This document shows, piece after piece, positions 1 to 8,053 of a stretch of 64,000 nt of DNA (the stretch's first letter is position 1; every line of letters begins with the position of its first letter). The DNA comes from Streptomyces sp. DvalAA-43. GTDB lineage: Bacteria > Actinomycetota > Actinomycetes > Streptomycetales > Streptomycetaceae. The notes below the pieces were generated by a model. That model made no database searches. It was not told the DNA's origin and saw only the letters and a list, made by a program, of their open reading frames with translations. A program made the translations under genes and the position numbers. Location of the stretch: positions 248,001-312,000 of the forward strand of contig NZ_FMBW01000043.1 of NCBI RefSeq assembly GCF_900091725.1, given 5' to 3'.

Positions 1-177
1 GCGGTGGGATACGTGGGGGCCGTCTACGGGGCGGAGCGGCTGCGGCTCGGCAGCCGCGGGGCGGGCTGGGCCTCGGTGCGCTCGGTGATGCGGGCGACCG
101 GCTACTCGGTGCTCGTCGAGCTCTACGCGTGCCTCCTGGTGGCGGGGGCCTGGCTGGGCGCGGTGATCTGGGGCTGA
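1..177 (+). CDS. C-terminal end of a small membrane protein (partial)
   Basis: An open frame runs in from the left edge and stops with TGA at 175-177, leaving 58 codons. The last residues form a hydrophobic helix (roughly ELYACLLVAGAWLGAVIW) right at the C-terminus, after a short basic stretch (RLRLGSRG). This suggests the end of an integral membrane protein with the terminal helix in the membrane. The family cannot be named from this fragment. Codon use is typical of the neighbouring genes. Confidence 0.6.
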   Translation, partial: AVGYVGAVYGAERLRLGSRGAGWASVRSVMRATGYSVLVELYACLLVAGAWLGAVIWG

Positions 178-267
178 CGATCCGGGGCGGAACGCACCCC
201 GCCGTTCCGTACATCTGACGGGACTCCGTCCAGATACAGAGAAATACATCGGATCTCTCCCGTTCCA

Positions 268-296
268 TTGACGCAGCAATGCCCCGCGCCTACGTT
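268..296 (+). promoter_or_regulatory. Putative sigma70-type promoter of the GH95 gene
   Basis: TTGACG at 268-273 and TACGTT at 291-296 are separated by exactly 17 bases, about 60 bases upstream of the TTG start at 356. The ABC importer operon promoter at 17768-17796 has nearly the same hexamers, TTGACC and TACGTT. A partial match to the sialate-locus operator, ACATCTGACG, lies upstream at 211-220. Predicted from sequence only. Confidence 0.5.
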
Positions 297-355
297 CCCT
301 CCAGGAATAGCTCGGATGAATTGAAGCGCCTGCGTACGAGTCGCCAGGAGAAGCC

Positions 356-2761
356 TTGCCCACAGCACCGGACCCCTCCCGCACGCCCCGGACCGAAGCC
401 TCGTCACCGTCCCCTTCCCTGCCGTCACCGTCCCGGAGAACGGTTCTCGCCACCGGCACCGCGCTCGGCGGCGCTCTCGTGGCCGCCGGTACGGCCGTCC
501 CGGCGCGGGCGGCCACCCCGGCCACGCGGCGGCCCGCCGCCCCGGCGGCCACCACCGTGCACTCCCCCGCCGACAGCTGGCGCACCGTCCTCGACGACGC
601 CGACCTGCTCTGGCAGAAGCTGCCCAGGACCTGGTACGAGGGCCCGTACCTGGGCAACGGCCGCCTCGGCTCCGGCATCTACGCGGAGCCCGGCGCCACC
701 ACCCGGGCCGTCCGTTTCAACGTCCAGCACTCCGAGGTCCAGGACCACCGCCCCGAGTTCGGCTCGCTCTTCGGGCTCGCCCGCCTCCCCATCGGCCACT
801 TCACCCTGGAACCGGTCGGCGCCATCACGGGCGTCGAGTGGTGGATGCGGCTGCGCACCGCCCAGCTCGAAGGCACCGTCACCACCACCGCGGGCACCCT
901 GGAGCTCCGCGCCTTCGTCCACTCCACCAGCGATCTGCTCACCGTGGAGGTCACCCCCAGCGCGGGCGAACGCGGCTTCCGCTGGGTCTTCCACCCGGCC
1001 GAGGCGATCAGCCCGAGAGCCGCCTTCAAGCCCCTGCCGGACGGCTACACCGGCAACCCTCCCGCGGTGACCGAACAGCACGGCGACACCACCGCCGCCG
1101 TCCAGCCGCTGCTCGCGGGCGGTCAGCACGTCACCGCCTGGCGCGAACGCACCAGGGGCAGCAGCCGCACCCTGTACGTCACGGTCGCGCACTCCCACCC
1201 CGCGGCGACGGCCCGGGACCGTGCGCTGCGCACCGTGAGGACCGCCTCCGCGCTCCCGTACGGTCCGCTCGCCGCACCCCATCGCGCCTGGTGGGACCGG
1301 TTCTACCGGAAGAGTTTCCTGTCCCTGCCCGATGCCCGGCTCCAGCGCTTCTACTGGATCCAGCTCTACAAGACCGCGTCGGCGGCCCGCAAGGACGCCC
1401 CGGTGATGGCCACCTCCGGCCCCTGGCTGGAGCCCACCCCCTGGCCCAACACCTGGTGGAACCTCAACGTCCAGCTGGAGTACTGGCTGATCCACGGCTC
1501 CAACCACCTCGAACTGGACGCCGTCACCCGCGCCCTGAGCGAATTCCGGGACCAGCTCTCGCGCGAGGTCGCCGCCCCCTACCGGGCCGATTCGGCGGGC
1601 ATCCCCCGCACTACCGATCCCCAGCTGGTCAACGGCGCCTCGGTGGCCGACGGCGGCTACGGGGTCGGCATCCCCGGCCAGGATCCGCCCACCCCCGAGG
1701 TCGGCAATCTGACCTGGGCGCTGCACAACGTGTGGCTCTCCTACCGGCACACCATGGACGAGTCGATCCTGCGCGACACGCTGTTCCCGCTGCTGCGCAA
1801 GGCGGTCAACTACTACCTGCACTTCCTGACGCCCGGCCCGGACGGCCGACTGCACCTCCCGGCGACGTTCTCCCCCGAGTACGGCGTCAACGCCCCCGAC
1901 TGCAACTACGACCTGATGCTGCTGCGTTGGGGCTGCCGCACCCTGCTGGACTCGGCCCGCCTGCTCGGCGTCCACGACCCGCTGACCGCCCGCTGGCAGG
2001 AGGTCCTCGCCCGGCTCGCGCCGTACCCGGTCGACGCCAACGGGTTCATGATCGGCGCCGGGGTGCCGTTCGCGCAGTCGCACCGTCACTACTCGCACCT
2101 GCTCGCGGTGTACCCGCTGTACGAGCTGACGGGCGCGACGGCCGACGAACGCGCCCTGATCGAGAGGTCCCTCGCCCACTGGGTCGGCTTCGAAGGCGCC
2201 CTGCAGGGCTACACCTTCACCGGCGCCGCGTCGATGTCCGCGCTGCTCGGCAAGGGCGAGGACGCGCTGGAGTACCTCGGGCAGCTGATGAGCCGCTTCA
2301 TCCAGGCGAACACCATGTACAAGGAGTCGGGCCCGGTCATCGAGACCCCGCTCTCGGCGGCCCAGTCCCTGCACGACATGGTCTGCCAGTCCTGGGGCGG
2401 CACGATCAGGGTCTTCCCGGCCCTGCCCGCCGCCTGGCGGGACCTGACCGTGCACGACTTCCGGACCCAGGGCGCGTTCCTGCTCAGCGCGGTGCGCGAG
2501 GAGGGACGGACCCGCTGGGTGCGGCTGACCAGCGAGGCCGGCGCGCCCTGCGTCGTACGCCATGGCATCGACGGCCCGGTGGAGATCCGGGACCGGCACG
2601 GACGGCCGCTGGACCACGAGGAGGCGGCCGACGGTACGGTCCGCGTCCGCCTGCGCAAGGGCGACTCGGCGCTGATCACGGCGAGGGGCGACCGCCCGGA
2701 CCTGACCGTCCGCCCGGTGACGCCGAACGAACCCGCGCCGCGCTGGGGCCTGCCGGACTGA
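356..2761 (+). CDS. Secreted glycoside hydrolase family 95-type enzyme (alpha-L-fucosidase/galactosidase class)
   Basis: 801-residue exported glycosidase. The TTG start at 356 is chosen because AGGAG sits at 346-350 with a 5-base spacer. The N-terminus carries a twin-arginine signal (RR at residues 27-28, then a hydrophobic run and an AxA-like cleavage site near 50). An N-terminal beta domain begins near residue 80 (YEGPYLGNGRLG), followed by the helical barrel. Family-typical features are N369-L-N371, at the place of the two Asn residues that activate water in GH95, a SPEYG segment with E508 as candidate acid, and HRHYSHL at 576-582. GH95 enzymes act on alpha-1,2-fucosyl or alpha-galactosyl ends of glycans. 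The exact substrate is not readable here. It lies ahead of a sialate-utilisation region, so host or plant glycans are plausible. It is convergent with the next gene, with only 6 bases between stops. Confidence 0.8.
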   Translation: MPTAPDPSRTPRTEASSPSPSLPSPSRRTVLATGTALGGALVAAGTAVPARAATPATRRPAAPAATTVHSPADSWRTVLDDADLLWQKLPRTWYEGPYLGNGRLGSGIYAEPGATTRAVRFNVQHSEVQDHRPEFGSLFGLARLPIGHFTLEPVGAITGVEWWMRLRTAQLEGTVTTTAGTLELRAFVHSTSDLLTVEVTPSAGERGFRWVFHPAEAISPRAAFKPLPDGYTGNPPAVTEQHGDTTAAVQPLLAGGQHVTAWRERTRGSSRTLYVTVAHSHPAATARDRALRTVRTASALPYGPLAAPHRAWWDRFYRKSFLSLPDARLQRFYWIQLYKTASAARKDAPVMATSGPWLEPTPWPNTWWNLNVQLEYWLIHGSNHLELDAVTRALSEFRDQLSREVAAPYRADSAGIPRTTDPQLVNGASVADGGYGVGIPGQDPPTPEVGNLTWALHNVWLSYRHTMDESILRDTLFPLLRKAVNYYLHFLTPGPDGRLHLPATFSPEYGVNAPDCNYDLMLLRWGCRTLLDSARLLGVHDPLTARWQEVLARLAPYPVDANGFMIGAGVPFAQSHRHYSHLLAVYPLYELTGATADERALIERSLAHWVGFEGALQGYTFTGAASMSALLGKGEDALEYLGQLMSRFIQANTMYKESGPVIETPLSAAQSLHDMVCQSWGGTIRVFPALPAAWRDLTVHDFRTQGAFLLSAVREEGRTRWVRLTSEAGAPCVVRHGIDGPVEIRDRHGRPLDHEEAADGTVRVRLRKGDSALITARGDRPDLTVRPVTPNEPAPRWGLPD

Positions 2762-2767
2762 CCCCCG

Positions 2768-4120
2768 TCACAACAGCTCCAGGTGGCGCACCCCGTACGA
2801 ACGCCAGGGCCGCCACCCGTCCACACCGGGCCGCCCTTCCGGATCCACGTCCGGGTCACCGAGCGCACGCATCCTGATGACCGCCGCGGCTGCCGGGCCG
2901 ATACCCGGCAGCCGCAGCAGCGCCCGCACGGCCTCGTCGCGGTCGGCCCCGGCATCGAGCCGTACCTCGCCGTCGGCGAGCGCGGCCGCCAGCGCCCGCA
3001 GCTCCGGGCCGTCCGCCGCGCCGGCCAGCGCCCCCGGCTCGGGGAACACATGCGTCAATCCGCCGCAGGGCACGTCCAGAACCTTCCCGTACGCCTCCAC
3101 CAGCCGTTCCGCCGCGTCCCGGCCCACCAGCGTCCGCACGGCGAACTCCTCCGGGTCCGCGGCACCCGGCGAACGCAGTCCGGGGCGGGCGGCGACGCCC
3201 GGCGCGAGGAGCGGGTCGGCGCGAAGCCGCTCGTCGACGGCGTACGGATCGGCGTCCAGGTCGAAGAGGCGCCGCAGCCGCTGGACGGCTGTCGTGAGAT
3301 CCCGCAGGTCCGTGAGGTGGATCCGGGCGTCCAGCCAGGACCCGGCGGACCGCTCGTCGACGGCGACGATGCCCGTGCCGTACGGAAGCCGCAGGGTGCG
3401 CCGGTAGGTGCGGGCACCCACCGCGCCGCTCACCTCCTCGATCCGGGCGACCGTCTCACCCGCCAGGAGATCGAAGACCTCGCGGGCCGCGTACGGCCCC
3501 CGGTGGGCGAGCCGCAGCGGGATCCCGGCGGCCCGCGCCTCCCGGACCGTCGCGCCCAGCCCCGTCCCGGCCTCGGCCCGCAGCGCGCTCGGCGTACGGG
3601 CGTAGATCTGCCGGATCGTGTCGTTGAACTGACGCACGCTGGCGAAGCCCGCCGCGAAGGCGATCTCCGTCACGGGCAGCCCGGTCGTCTGGAGCAGCAC
3701 GCGCGCGGTGTGGGCCCGCTGGGCGCGGGCGAGCGCGACCGGGCCCGCGCCCAGCTCGGCGTTGAGCTGCCGCTGCACCTGGCGTGAGCTGTAGCCGAGC
3801 CGCTGGGCCAGACCGGGCACGCCCTCCCGGTCGACCACACCGTCGCCGATCATCCGCATGGCACGGCCCACCACGTCGGCCCGGACGTTCCAGTCGGCCG
3901 AGCCGGGCACGGCGTCCGGGCGGCAGCGTCGGCAGGCCCGGAAGCCGTGGCCCTGCGCGGCGGCCGCGGTCGGGTAGAAGCGGACGTTCTTCCGCTTGGG
4001 CGTGACGGCGGGGCAGCTCGGCCGGCAGTAGATCCCGGTCGTTTCGACGGCGAAGAAGAACTCCCCGTCGAAACGGGCGTCGCGGCTGCTCACCGCCTCG
4101 TACCTGGTCCGTTCGTCCAT
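2768..4120 (-). CDS. Ada/AraC/AlkA-type fusion protein with shortened glycosylase C-terminus
   Basis: 450 residues from the ATG at 4120; an in-frame GTG lies immediately upstream at 4123. Residues 1-75 form an Ada-type zinc domain with Cys32, Cys36, Cys63 and Cys66 (GIYCRPSC, FRACRRC). In Ada the first of these accepts methyl groups from phosphotriesters. An AraC helix-turn-helix domain follows (about 85-170), then an AlkA-like 3-methyladenine glycosylase region (about 190-450). The helix-hairpin-helix LPGIGP is present, but the usual W-T-A after it reads A-A-A. The segment that normally carries the catalytic Asp is missing: DPDVDPEGRPGVDG runs straight into WRPWRSY, about 25 residues short of usual homologues. 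The protein may be an alkylation sensor/regulator with weak or no base excision activity. The upstream rsgA gene is co-directional, about 100 bases away. Confidence 0.8.
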   Translation of the reverse strand: MDERTRYEAVSSRDARFDGEFFFAVETTGIYCRPSCPAVTPKRKNVRFYPTAAAAQGHGFRACRRCRPDAVPGSADWNVRADVVGRAMRMIGDGVVDREGVPGLAQRLGYSSRQVQRQLNAELGAGPVALARAQRAHTARVLLQTTGLPVTEIAFAAGFASVRQFNDTIRQIYARTPSALRAEAGTGLGATVREARAAGIPLRLAHRGPYAAREVFDLLAGETVARIEEVSGAVGARTYRRTLRLPYGTGIVAVDERSAGSWLDARIHLTDLRDLTTAVQRLRRLFDLDADPYAVDERLRADPLLAPGVAARPGLRSPGAADPEEFAVRTLVGRDAAERLVEAYGKVLDVPCGGLTHVFPEPGALAGAADGPELRALAAALADGEVRLDAGADRDEAVRALLRLPGIGPAAAAVIRMRALGDPDVDPEGRPGVDGWRPWRSYGVRHLELL

Positions 4121-4223
4121 CACACCGTCCAGTGTGCGGCACCCACCGGTACCGCACTGGCGGTTTTCGGACGCGGACCCATGGCCGGCGGCCGTGAGGG
4201 GCCGCCGACCGGAAGACCACGGC

Positions 4224-5399
4224 CTACCGCACCCGGCCCCGCTTCGCGTCCATGGCGGCCCGGCCCTCGGCGCCCTTGCGCTTCCAGTCGCGCAGCAGCT
4301 CCGACCGCACCCGGGCGTCGGTCTTGGCTACGATGCGCCGGTTCTCGCGCATCAGCTTGCGGAAGCTGTCGAGGCGCCGTTCGTGCAGCGAACCCTCCTC
4401 GATCGCGGCGAGCACCGCGCAGCCGGGCTCCGTCTCATGGACGCAGTCGTGGAACCGGCACTGCCCGGCCAGCTCCTCGATCTCGGAGAAGACCTGGCCG
4501 ACACCGGCCTCCGCGTCCCAGAGCCCGACCCCGCGCAGCCCGGGGGTGTCGATCAGCACGCCCCCGGAGGGCAGGACCAGCAGATTGCGGGTGGTGGTGG
4601 TGTGCCGGCCCTTGCCGTCGACGTCCCGGGCGGCCTGCACCTCCATCACATCGCGGCCGAGCAGGGTGTTGGCGAGGGTCGACTTCCCCGCACCGGACGC
4701 CCCGAGCAGCACGCTCGTACCGCCCGAGACGACGGCGGAGAAGATGTCGATCCCCTCCCCCGTGGCGGAGCTGACGGTCAGCACCTGCACCCCGGGGGCG
4801 ACGCCCTCGATGTCCTGGACGAGGTAGGAGAGCGTGGCGGCGTCCGGCACGAGGTCCGCCTTGGTCAGCACGACGATCGGCTCGGCGGCGCCGCCCCCGG
4901 CCTGCCCGTCGTCCCGCAGCAGCGCGTCACCGCTGGAGCTGGACATGGCGAGCGCCAGGAAGCGCTCCACCCGGCCCAGGTCGAACTCCACCGCGAGGGA
5001 GAGACAGATGACGATGTGGTCGATGTTGGTGGCGAGCACCTGTCCCTCGGAGCGCTGCGAGGACGTCGAACGGACGAAGGCGGTACGCCGCGGCAGCAGC
5101 GTCCGTACGAACTGCGGGTCGCCGTCGGGGTCCACCGCGACCCAGTCGCCCGTGCAGACGATCCGCATCGGATCGCGCGGGACGACGAAGGCGGTGTCGG
5201 CCCGGAGCGTGCCGTGCGGGGTGACGACATCGCACTGACCGCGGTCCACCCGCACCACGCGTCCGGGCAACAGACCCTGCTCGGCGTACGGTGCGAATTC
5301 GGCCGCCCACGCGTCGTCCCAGCCGTACGGGGACAGCGGATGCGACGCGGACGAGCCCTGAAGAGAAGAAGCGGAGAACGGAGAAGACGGGAAAGACAA
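4224..5399 (-). CDS. rsgA: Ribosome small-subunit-dependent GTPase RsgA
   Basis: 391 residues from a TTG start at 5399, preceded by GAAGGG seven bases upstream. An in-frame GTG at 5438 would add 13 residues. RsgA is a late-stage 30S assembly GTPase with circularly permuted GTPase motifs. All are visible in the permuted order: OB-fold N-domain (GRVVRVDRGQCDVV), then TKAD (G4), SSATGEG (G5 region), GASGAGKST (G1/P-loop), DTPGLRG (G3), and a C-terminal zinc motif with CRFHDC and a later PGC. The N-terminal 25 residues are Ser-rich and variable, typical of Streptomyces homologues. A strongly ribosome-bound micro-ORF lies just upstream (5463-5534). Confidence 0.9.
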   Translation of the reverse strand: MSFPSSPFSASSLQGSSASHPLSPYGWDDAWAAEFAPYAEQGLLPGRVVRVDRGQCDVVTPHGTLRADTAFVVPRDPMRIVCTGDWVAVDPDGDPQFVRTLLPRRTAFVRSTSSQRSEGQVLATNIDHIVICLSLAVEFDLGRVERFLALAMSSSSGDALLRDDGQAGGGAAEPIVVLTKADLVPDAATLSYLVQDIEGVAPGVQVLTVSSATGEGIDIFSAVVSGGTSVLLGASGAGKSTLANTLLGRDVMEVQAARDVDGKGRHTTTTRNLLVLPSGGVLIDTPGLRGVGLWDAEAGVGQVFSEIEELAGQCRFHDCVHETEPGCAVLAAIEEGSLHERRLDSFRKLMRENRRIVAKTDARVRSELLRDWKRKGAEGRAAMDAKRGRVR

Positions 5400-5462
5400 G
5401 GGAGACCCTTCAAAGGGTGGCCCCGGCAACGCGCACACGGGCGCGGAGAGTTGCGGAGTAGG

Positions 5463-5534
5463 TCAGCCGGCGACCACGGGGGTGGGAACGATGCTCTTCG
5501 GGTTATGGGCAGCGCCCATCGCAGCGACAGTCAT
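5463..5534 (-). CDS. Micro-ORF (23 aa) with a perfect Shine-Dalgarno upstream of rsgA
   Basis: On the minus strand an ATG at 5534 (GTG at 5537 also in frame) opens 23 codons ending in TGA at 5463-5465. The peptide begins MTVAAMGAAHNPKSIVP and ends PVVAG. Upstream, 5543-5551 reads AGGAGGTGA on the minus strand, a nine-base perfect complement of the 16S 3' end, 5 bases from the GTG and 8 from the ATG. The rsgA TTG start lies 63 bases downstream. No known family is recognised. Either a free small protein or a translated leader for rsgA is possible. It is too short to judge codon bias. Confidence 0.5.
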   Translation of the reverse strand: MTVAAMGAAHNPKSIVPTPVVAG

Positions 5535-5797
5535 CACAGTCCTCACCTCCTGGTTCAAGCACGGGACCGACAGCGGTAGTTGATCTCCGCGGTCCGGAAC
5601 AGTGGACACCATAGCCCGCACATGTCGGGCGGCTCAACACATTAAATGTCGGAGCCACCGGGAAGCCGTCGGGCGCGCCCGGGAGTACCTCGACCGAAGA
5701 CGCTCCGGGCCGTATTCACGGGAGATATCCAGGTATCTCCCTCGATCAGGTGATACGCATGCGCAACGACCGGTTCCGGGCCGTTATGGTGCCGAGC

Positions 5798-6298
5798 ATG
5801 ACCTCTCCCCAGACCGCTTCCGGCACGTTCACCCAGGCCCAGTTGGGCACGATCACCCTGATCGGATGGAGCGGCGAACACCCCGCCGACGGCCAGGACG
5901 TCGCCTTCCTGCTCGCCTACTCGCTGGGCGACGGTTCGGACGGTCCCGCGGCCGGTGAGGCCGCCATGCGCGTGGCCCTGGAACGCGCGGGCCTGCCGGT
6001 CGGCAGCGCCCCGGTGTACGCCTCCGAGCACCCGGGCCTCCCTGTGAAGCTGCTCGTCCAGGCGGGCCAGGCGGTCCTGACGCTGCCCCACTTCACGGCG
6101 CAGTACCCCGCACCGCCCGAGTGGCTGGCCGCGGCCGGCGCGCGGAGCGAGGTGCACGCGATGTTCGCCACCCGCCCGTGGCCCCAGGGAACGCCGGGCC
6201 GGCTGGTGAGCGAGGAGCTGCTGCGGTCCTTCGCCGCCGACCCGGAGGTCATCACGACCGCCGCCCACTGCGTCCTGCCGGTCCGCAGCCTGGGCTGA
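5798..6298 (+). CDS. DUF5949-type conserved Streptomyces protein
   Basis: 166 residues from ATG 5798. Upstream in-frame ATGs at 5759 and 5750-region codons exist, but the homology-like body begins MTSPQTASGTFTQAQLG. No clear ribosome binding site precedes it, so a leaderless or short-leader transcript is possible. The protein is acidic and soluble, with no signal peptide or membrane helix. Blocks such as TLIGWSGEHPADGQDVAFLL and PVKLLVQAGQAVLTLPHF recall the Streptomyces DUF5949 family of unknown function. A strong hairpin follows at 6317-6348, consistent with a single-gene transcript. Confidence 0.7.
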   Translation: MTSPQTASGTFTQAQLGTITLIGWSGEHPADGQDVAFLLAYSLGDGSDGPAAGEAAMRVALERAGLPVGSAPVYASEHPGLPVKLLVQAGQAVLTLPHFTAQYPAPPEWLAAAGARSEVHAMFATRPWPQGTPGRLVSEELLRSFAADPEVITTAAHCVLPVRSLG

Positions 6299-6316
6299 CC
6301 CGCCCCGGTACGCCGA

Positions 6317-6348
6317 ATGCCCACCGCCCCCCGTGGAGCGGTGGGCAT
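6317..6348 (+). terminator. Hairpin terminator after the DUF5949-type gene
   Basis: ATGCCCACCGC at 6317-6327 pairs perfectly with GCGGTGGGCAT at 6338-6348 across a 10-base loop, 18 bases after the stop codon at 6298. Confidence 0.65.
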
Positions 6349-6410
6349 CCTCATGCGTGGAGCCCTGGAGCGGTGGCCCCGGGTCCTGCTGTGCGGCGCC
6401 GTACACCACG

Positions 6411-6449
6411 GTGCGGGCCACCGGGGGCTGATCCCCGGGCGGCCCGCAC
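6411..6449 (-). terminator. Hairpin terminator after rodlin 1
   Basis: GTGCGGGCC at 6411-6419 pairs with GGCCCGCAC at 6441-6449, and the inner bases add CCGGGG/CCCCGG pairing. It lies 10 bases past the stop of the minus-strand rodlin gene. Confidence 0.65.
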
Positions 6450-6459
6450 CTCAGGCACG

Positions 6460-6873
6460 TCAGTCGTTGGCGATACCGTTGCCCGAGAGCACCGGGATGT
6501 CGTCCACGAGGTGCGACAGCGGCTCGTCGCCCTTCGCCTGGGTGGAGTTCTCGGCGCACTGCTGGTTCTGCGGCGAGGCCAGGACGTTGACGTCCTGCAC
6601 CGCGACGGGCACCAGCAGGCCGACGAGCGAACCGACGTTGGCCTTGAGCGGCAGACCGACGCAGGCCTTGTTCAGGGTGCCCTGGACAAGCTGGACCTGC
6701 GGGCTGCCGTCGCCCCGGGTCACGCTGTTGCCGAACTCGTCCACGGCGCCGTTGCCGTTGACCGACGTGGTGCCCCCGTCATTGCCGATCGCCATGGCCG
6801 CGGGGGCCATTGCGGCGGACAGGCCGACCAGGGACACAGCCACTGCTGCGCCGGCCATCATCTTCTTCATCAC
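6460..6873 (-). CDS. rdl: Rodlin (first of three)
   Basis: 137 residues from GTG 6873. The codon after it is ATG, but the GTG start aligns with the M/V-[IM]-K-K opening of the other two rodlins here. A Sec signal peptide spans residues 1-28 (cleavage after AMA). The mature protein begins IGNDGGTTSVNGNGA, then SPQVQLVQGTLNKACVGLP, and ends SSPQNQQC-like, STQAKGDEPLSH and DIPVLSGNG. These blocks are shared by all three copies and match rodlins, which organise chaplin fibrils into the rodlet layer on aerial hyphae and spores. Two Cys residues are conserved (KAC, QQC). This copy is the most divergent: it has ALASPQNQQCAENS and an extra LVP segment. The promoter is at 6911-6939. Confidence 0.92.
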   Translation of the reverse strand: MMKKMMAGAAVAVSLVGLSAAMAPAAMAIGNDGGTTSVNGNGAVDEFGNSVTRGDGSPQVQLVQGTLNKACVGLPLKANVGSLVGLLVPVAVQDVNVLASPQNQQCAENSTQAKGDEPLSHLVDDIPVLSGNGIAND

Positions 6874-6910
6874 GCTTCACCTTTCGGAGCGTCCCGTTCT
6901 GGAACGTACT

Positions 6911-6939
6911 GATCAACCCGCTACGGAAGCGTCGGTTCC
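6911..6939 (-). promoter_or_regulatory. Putative developmental promoter of rodlin 1
   Basis: On the minus strand GGAACC (6934-6939) and GTTGAT (6912-6917) are separated by 16 bases counted from GAACC. The same rAACC-N16-GTTGrk arrangement precedes the other two rodlin genes (7916-7943 and 9578-9604). The pattern resembles an ECF-type promoter. In S. coelicolor rodlin and chaplin genes depend on sigma BldN; that assignment here is inference. Confidence 0.5.
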
Positions 6940-6989
6940 GCAGTACCACTCAAACGGGTTCGATCCGGCATGAGTTCGATCGCTCTCGA

Positions 6990-7190
6990 TCACCCGTCGA
7001 CAGCCTCGCCGGAGGTGCGTGCCGCGGGAACCCTGCGTCCCGCGCACGGCCGTTCGGACGGAGCGGGCGGCGCCGGCTCCGCACGGCCGTGGGCCGCCTG
7101 CCACTCGGCGAGCAGCCGGTCGTAGATGGGTGTGCCGTCCTGTGCGTGCCGTTGTCGGCCGCGGGGGCGCTGACTGTCGTACTGGTCCAT
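6990..7190 (-). CDS. Small conserved hydrophilic protein between rodlins
   Basis: 66 residues from ATG 7190, with AGGGG upstream. The sequence opens MDQYDSQRPRGRQRHAQDG, followed by TPIYDRLLAEWQAAHGRAEP. The rest is an Ala/Pro/Arg-rich tail. The front half looks constrained (IYDRLLAEW helix) and resembles a short Streptomyces protein of unknown function. No signal peptide is present, so it is probably cytoplasmic, unlike its exported neighbours. It is co-directional with the rodlins on either side. Confidence 0.55.
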   Translation of the reverse strand: MDQYDSQRPRGRQRHAQDGTPIYDRLLAEWQAAHGRAEPAPPAPSERPCAGRRVPAARTSGEAVDG

Positions 7191-7455
7191 GCAAGGCCCC
7201 TACCCGGTGCGGCGGACGACGTCCGCCGTCACTACGGCAACCGGCCCAGTCCGCCCGCCCCTTCGAGGGGCCGTGGCACCTCCGGACGCACGAGTGGGGC
7301 CGGCCCATCCGGACGGCCGAAGAACGGCTGCCGCGTGGATGTGCCGACCCCACGGGTGTTGCGGGTACCGCGTGCAGGCGGGCTCGAAGCTGCCCGCGGC
7401 ACGCTCCTCCACCGGCCAGGACAACCGGCGGAGGAGCGCCCGGAGCGGTGCGACG

Positions 7456-7866
7456 TCAGTTGTTGGCGACGCCGTTGCCCGACAGGACCGGGATGTCGTC
7501 CAGGATGTGCGACAGCGGCTCGTCGCCCTTCGCCTGGGTGGAGTTCTCGGTGCACTGCTGGTTCTGCGGCGAGGACAACACGTTGAGGTCCTGCACCGAG
7601 ATCGGGATGGCCCCGAGCAGCGAACCGACGTTGGCCTTGGCCGGCAGCGCGATGCAGGGCTTGTTGAGCGAGCCCTGGATCAGCGCGAACTGCGGGCTCC
7701 AGTCGCCGTGGGTGGCGGAGTTGCCGTACGACTGGATGGCGTCGTTGCCGTTGACCGACGTCGTGCCACCGTCGTTGCCGATGGCCATGGCCTGCGGGGC
7801 GATCGCGGCGGAGACGCCGACGATCGAAGCAGCGACGGCTGCCGAGGCCATAATCTTCTTGATCAT
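7456..7866 (-). CDS. rdl: Rodlin (second of three)
   Basis: 136 residues from ATG 7866 with GAAGGG upstream. Signal peptide at residues 1-29 (SAAIAPQAMA). The mature part is closely related to rodlins 1 and 3: NDGGTTSVNGNDA, NSATHGDWSPQFALIQGSLN, KANVGSLLG, NVLSSPQNQQC, TENSTQAKGDEPLSHIL and DDIPVLSGNG. It carries the two conserved Cys. Expected to be secreted and assembled with chaplins at the hyphal surface. It has its own promoter motif (7916-7943), suggesting the three rodlins are separate transcripts. Confidence 0.93.
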   Translation of the reverse strand: MIKKIMASAAVAASIVGVSAAIAPQAMAIGNDGGTTSVNGNDAIQSYGNSATHGDWSPQFALIQGSLNKPCIALPAKANVGSLLGAIPISVQDLNVLSSPQNQQCTENSTQAKGDEPLSHILDDIPVLSGNGVANN

Positions 7867-7915
7867 GAAATAGCCCTTCTGGGGTTCTCTATTGCCCGCC
7901 TGTCCGGAGCGTCCT

Positions 7916-7943
7916 GATCAACTCACGACAACGGGGATGGTTG
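7916..7943 (-). promoter_or_regulatory. Putative developmental promoter of rodlin 2
   Basis: On the minus strand CAACC (7939-7943), a 16-base spacer, then GTTGATC (7916-7922), about 50 bases upstream of the ATG. It is the same arrangement as upstream of rodlins 1 and 3. Confidence 0.5.
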
Positions 7944-8053
7944 TGCCGGTTCACTCGAACGGTGCTTTTACGTTCAGTTGTTCGCCGAATTCGCCGCACC
8001 GGAGGAATGCGAAAGCCCGGGAAATCAGCGGGGAACCGCCGTGGCGCGACGGA

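Noticed and set aside
425..2617. 730-codon minus-strand frame opposite the GH95 gene
   Set aside because: Antisense shadow; the plus-strand gene has a ribosome binding site, Tat signal and catalytic motifs.
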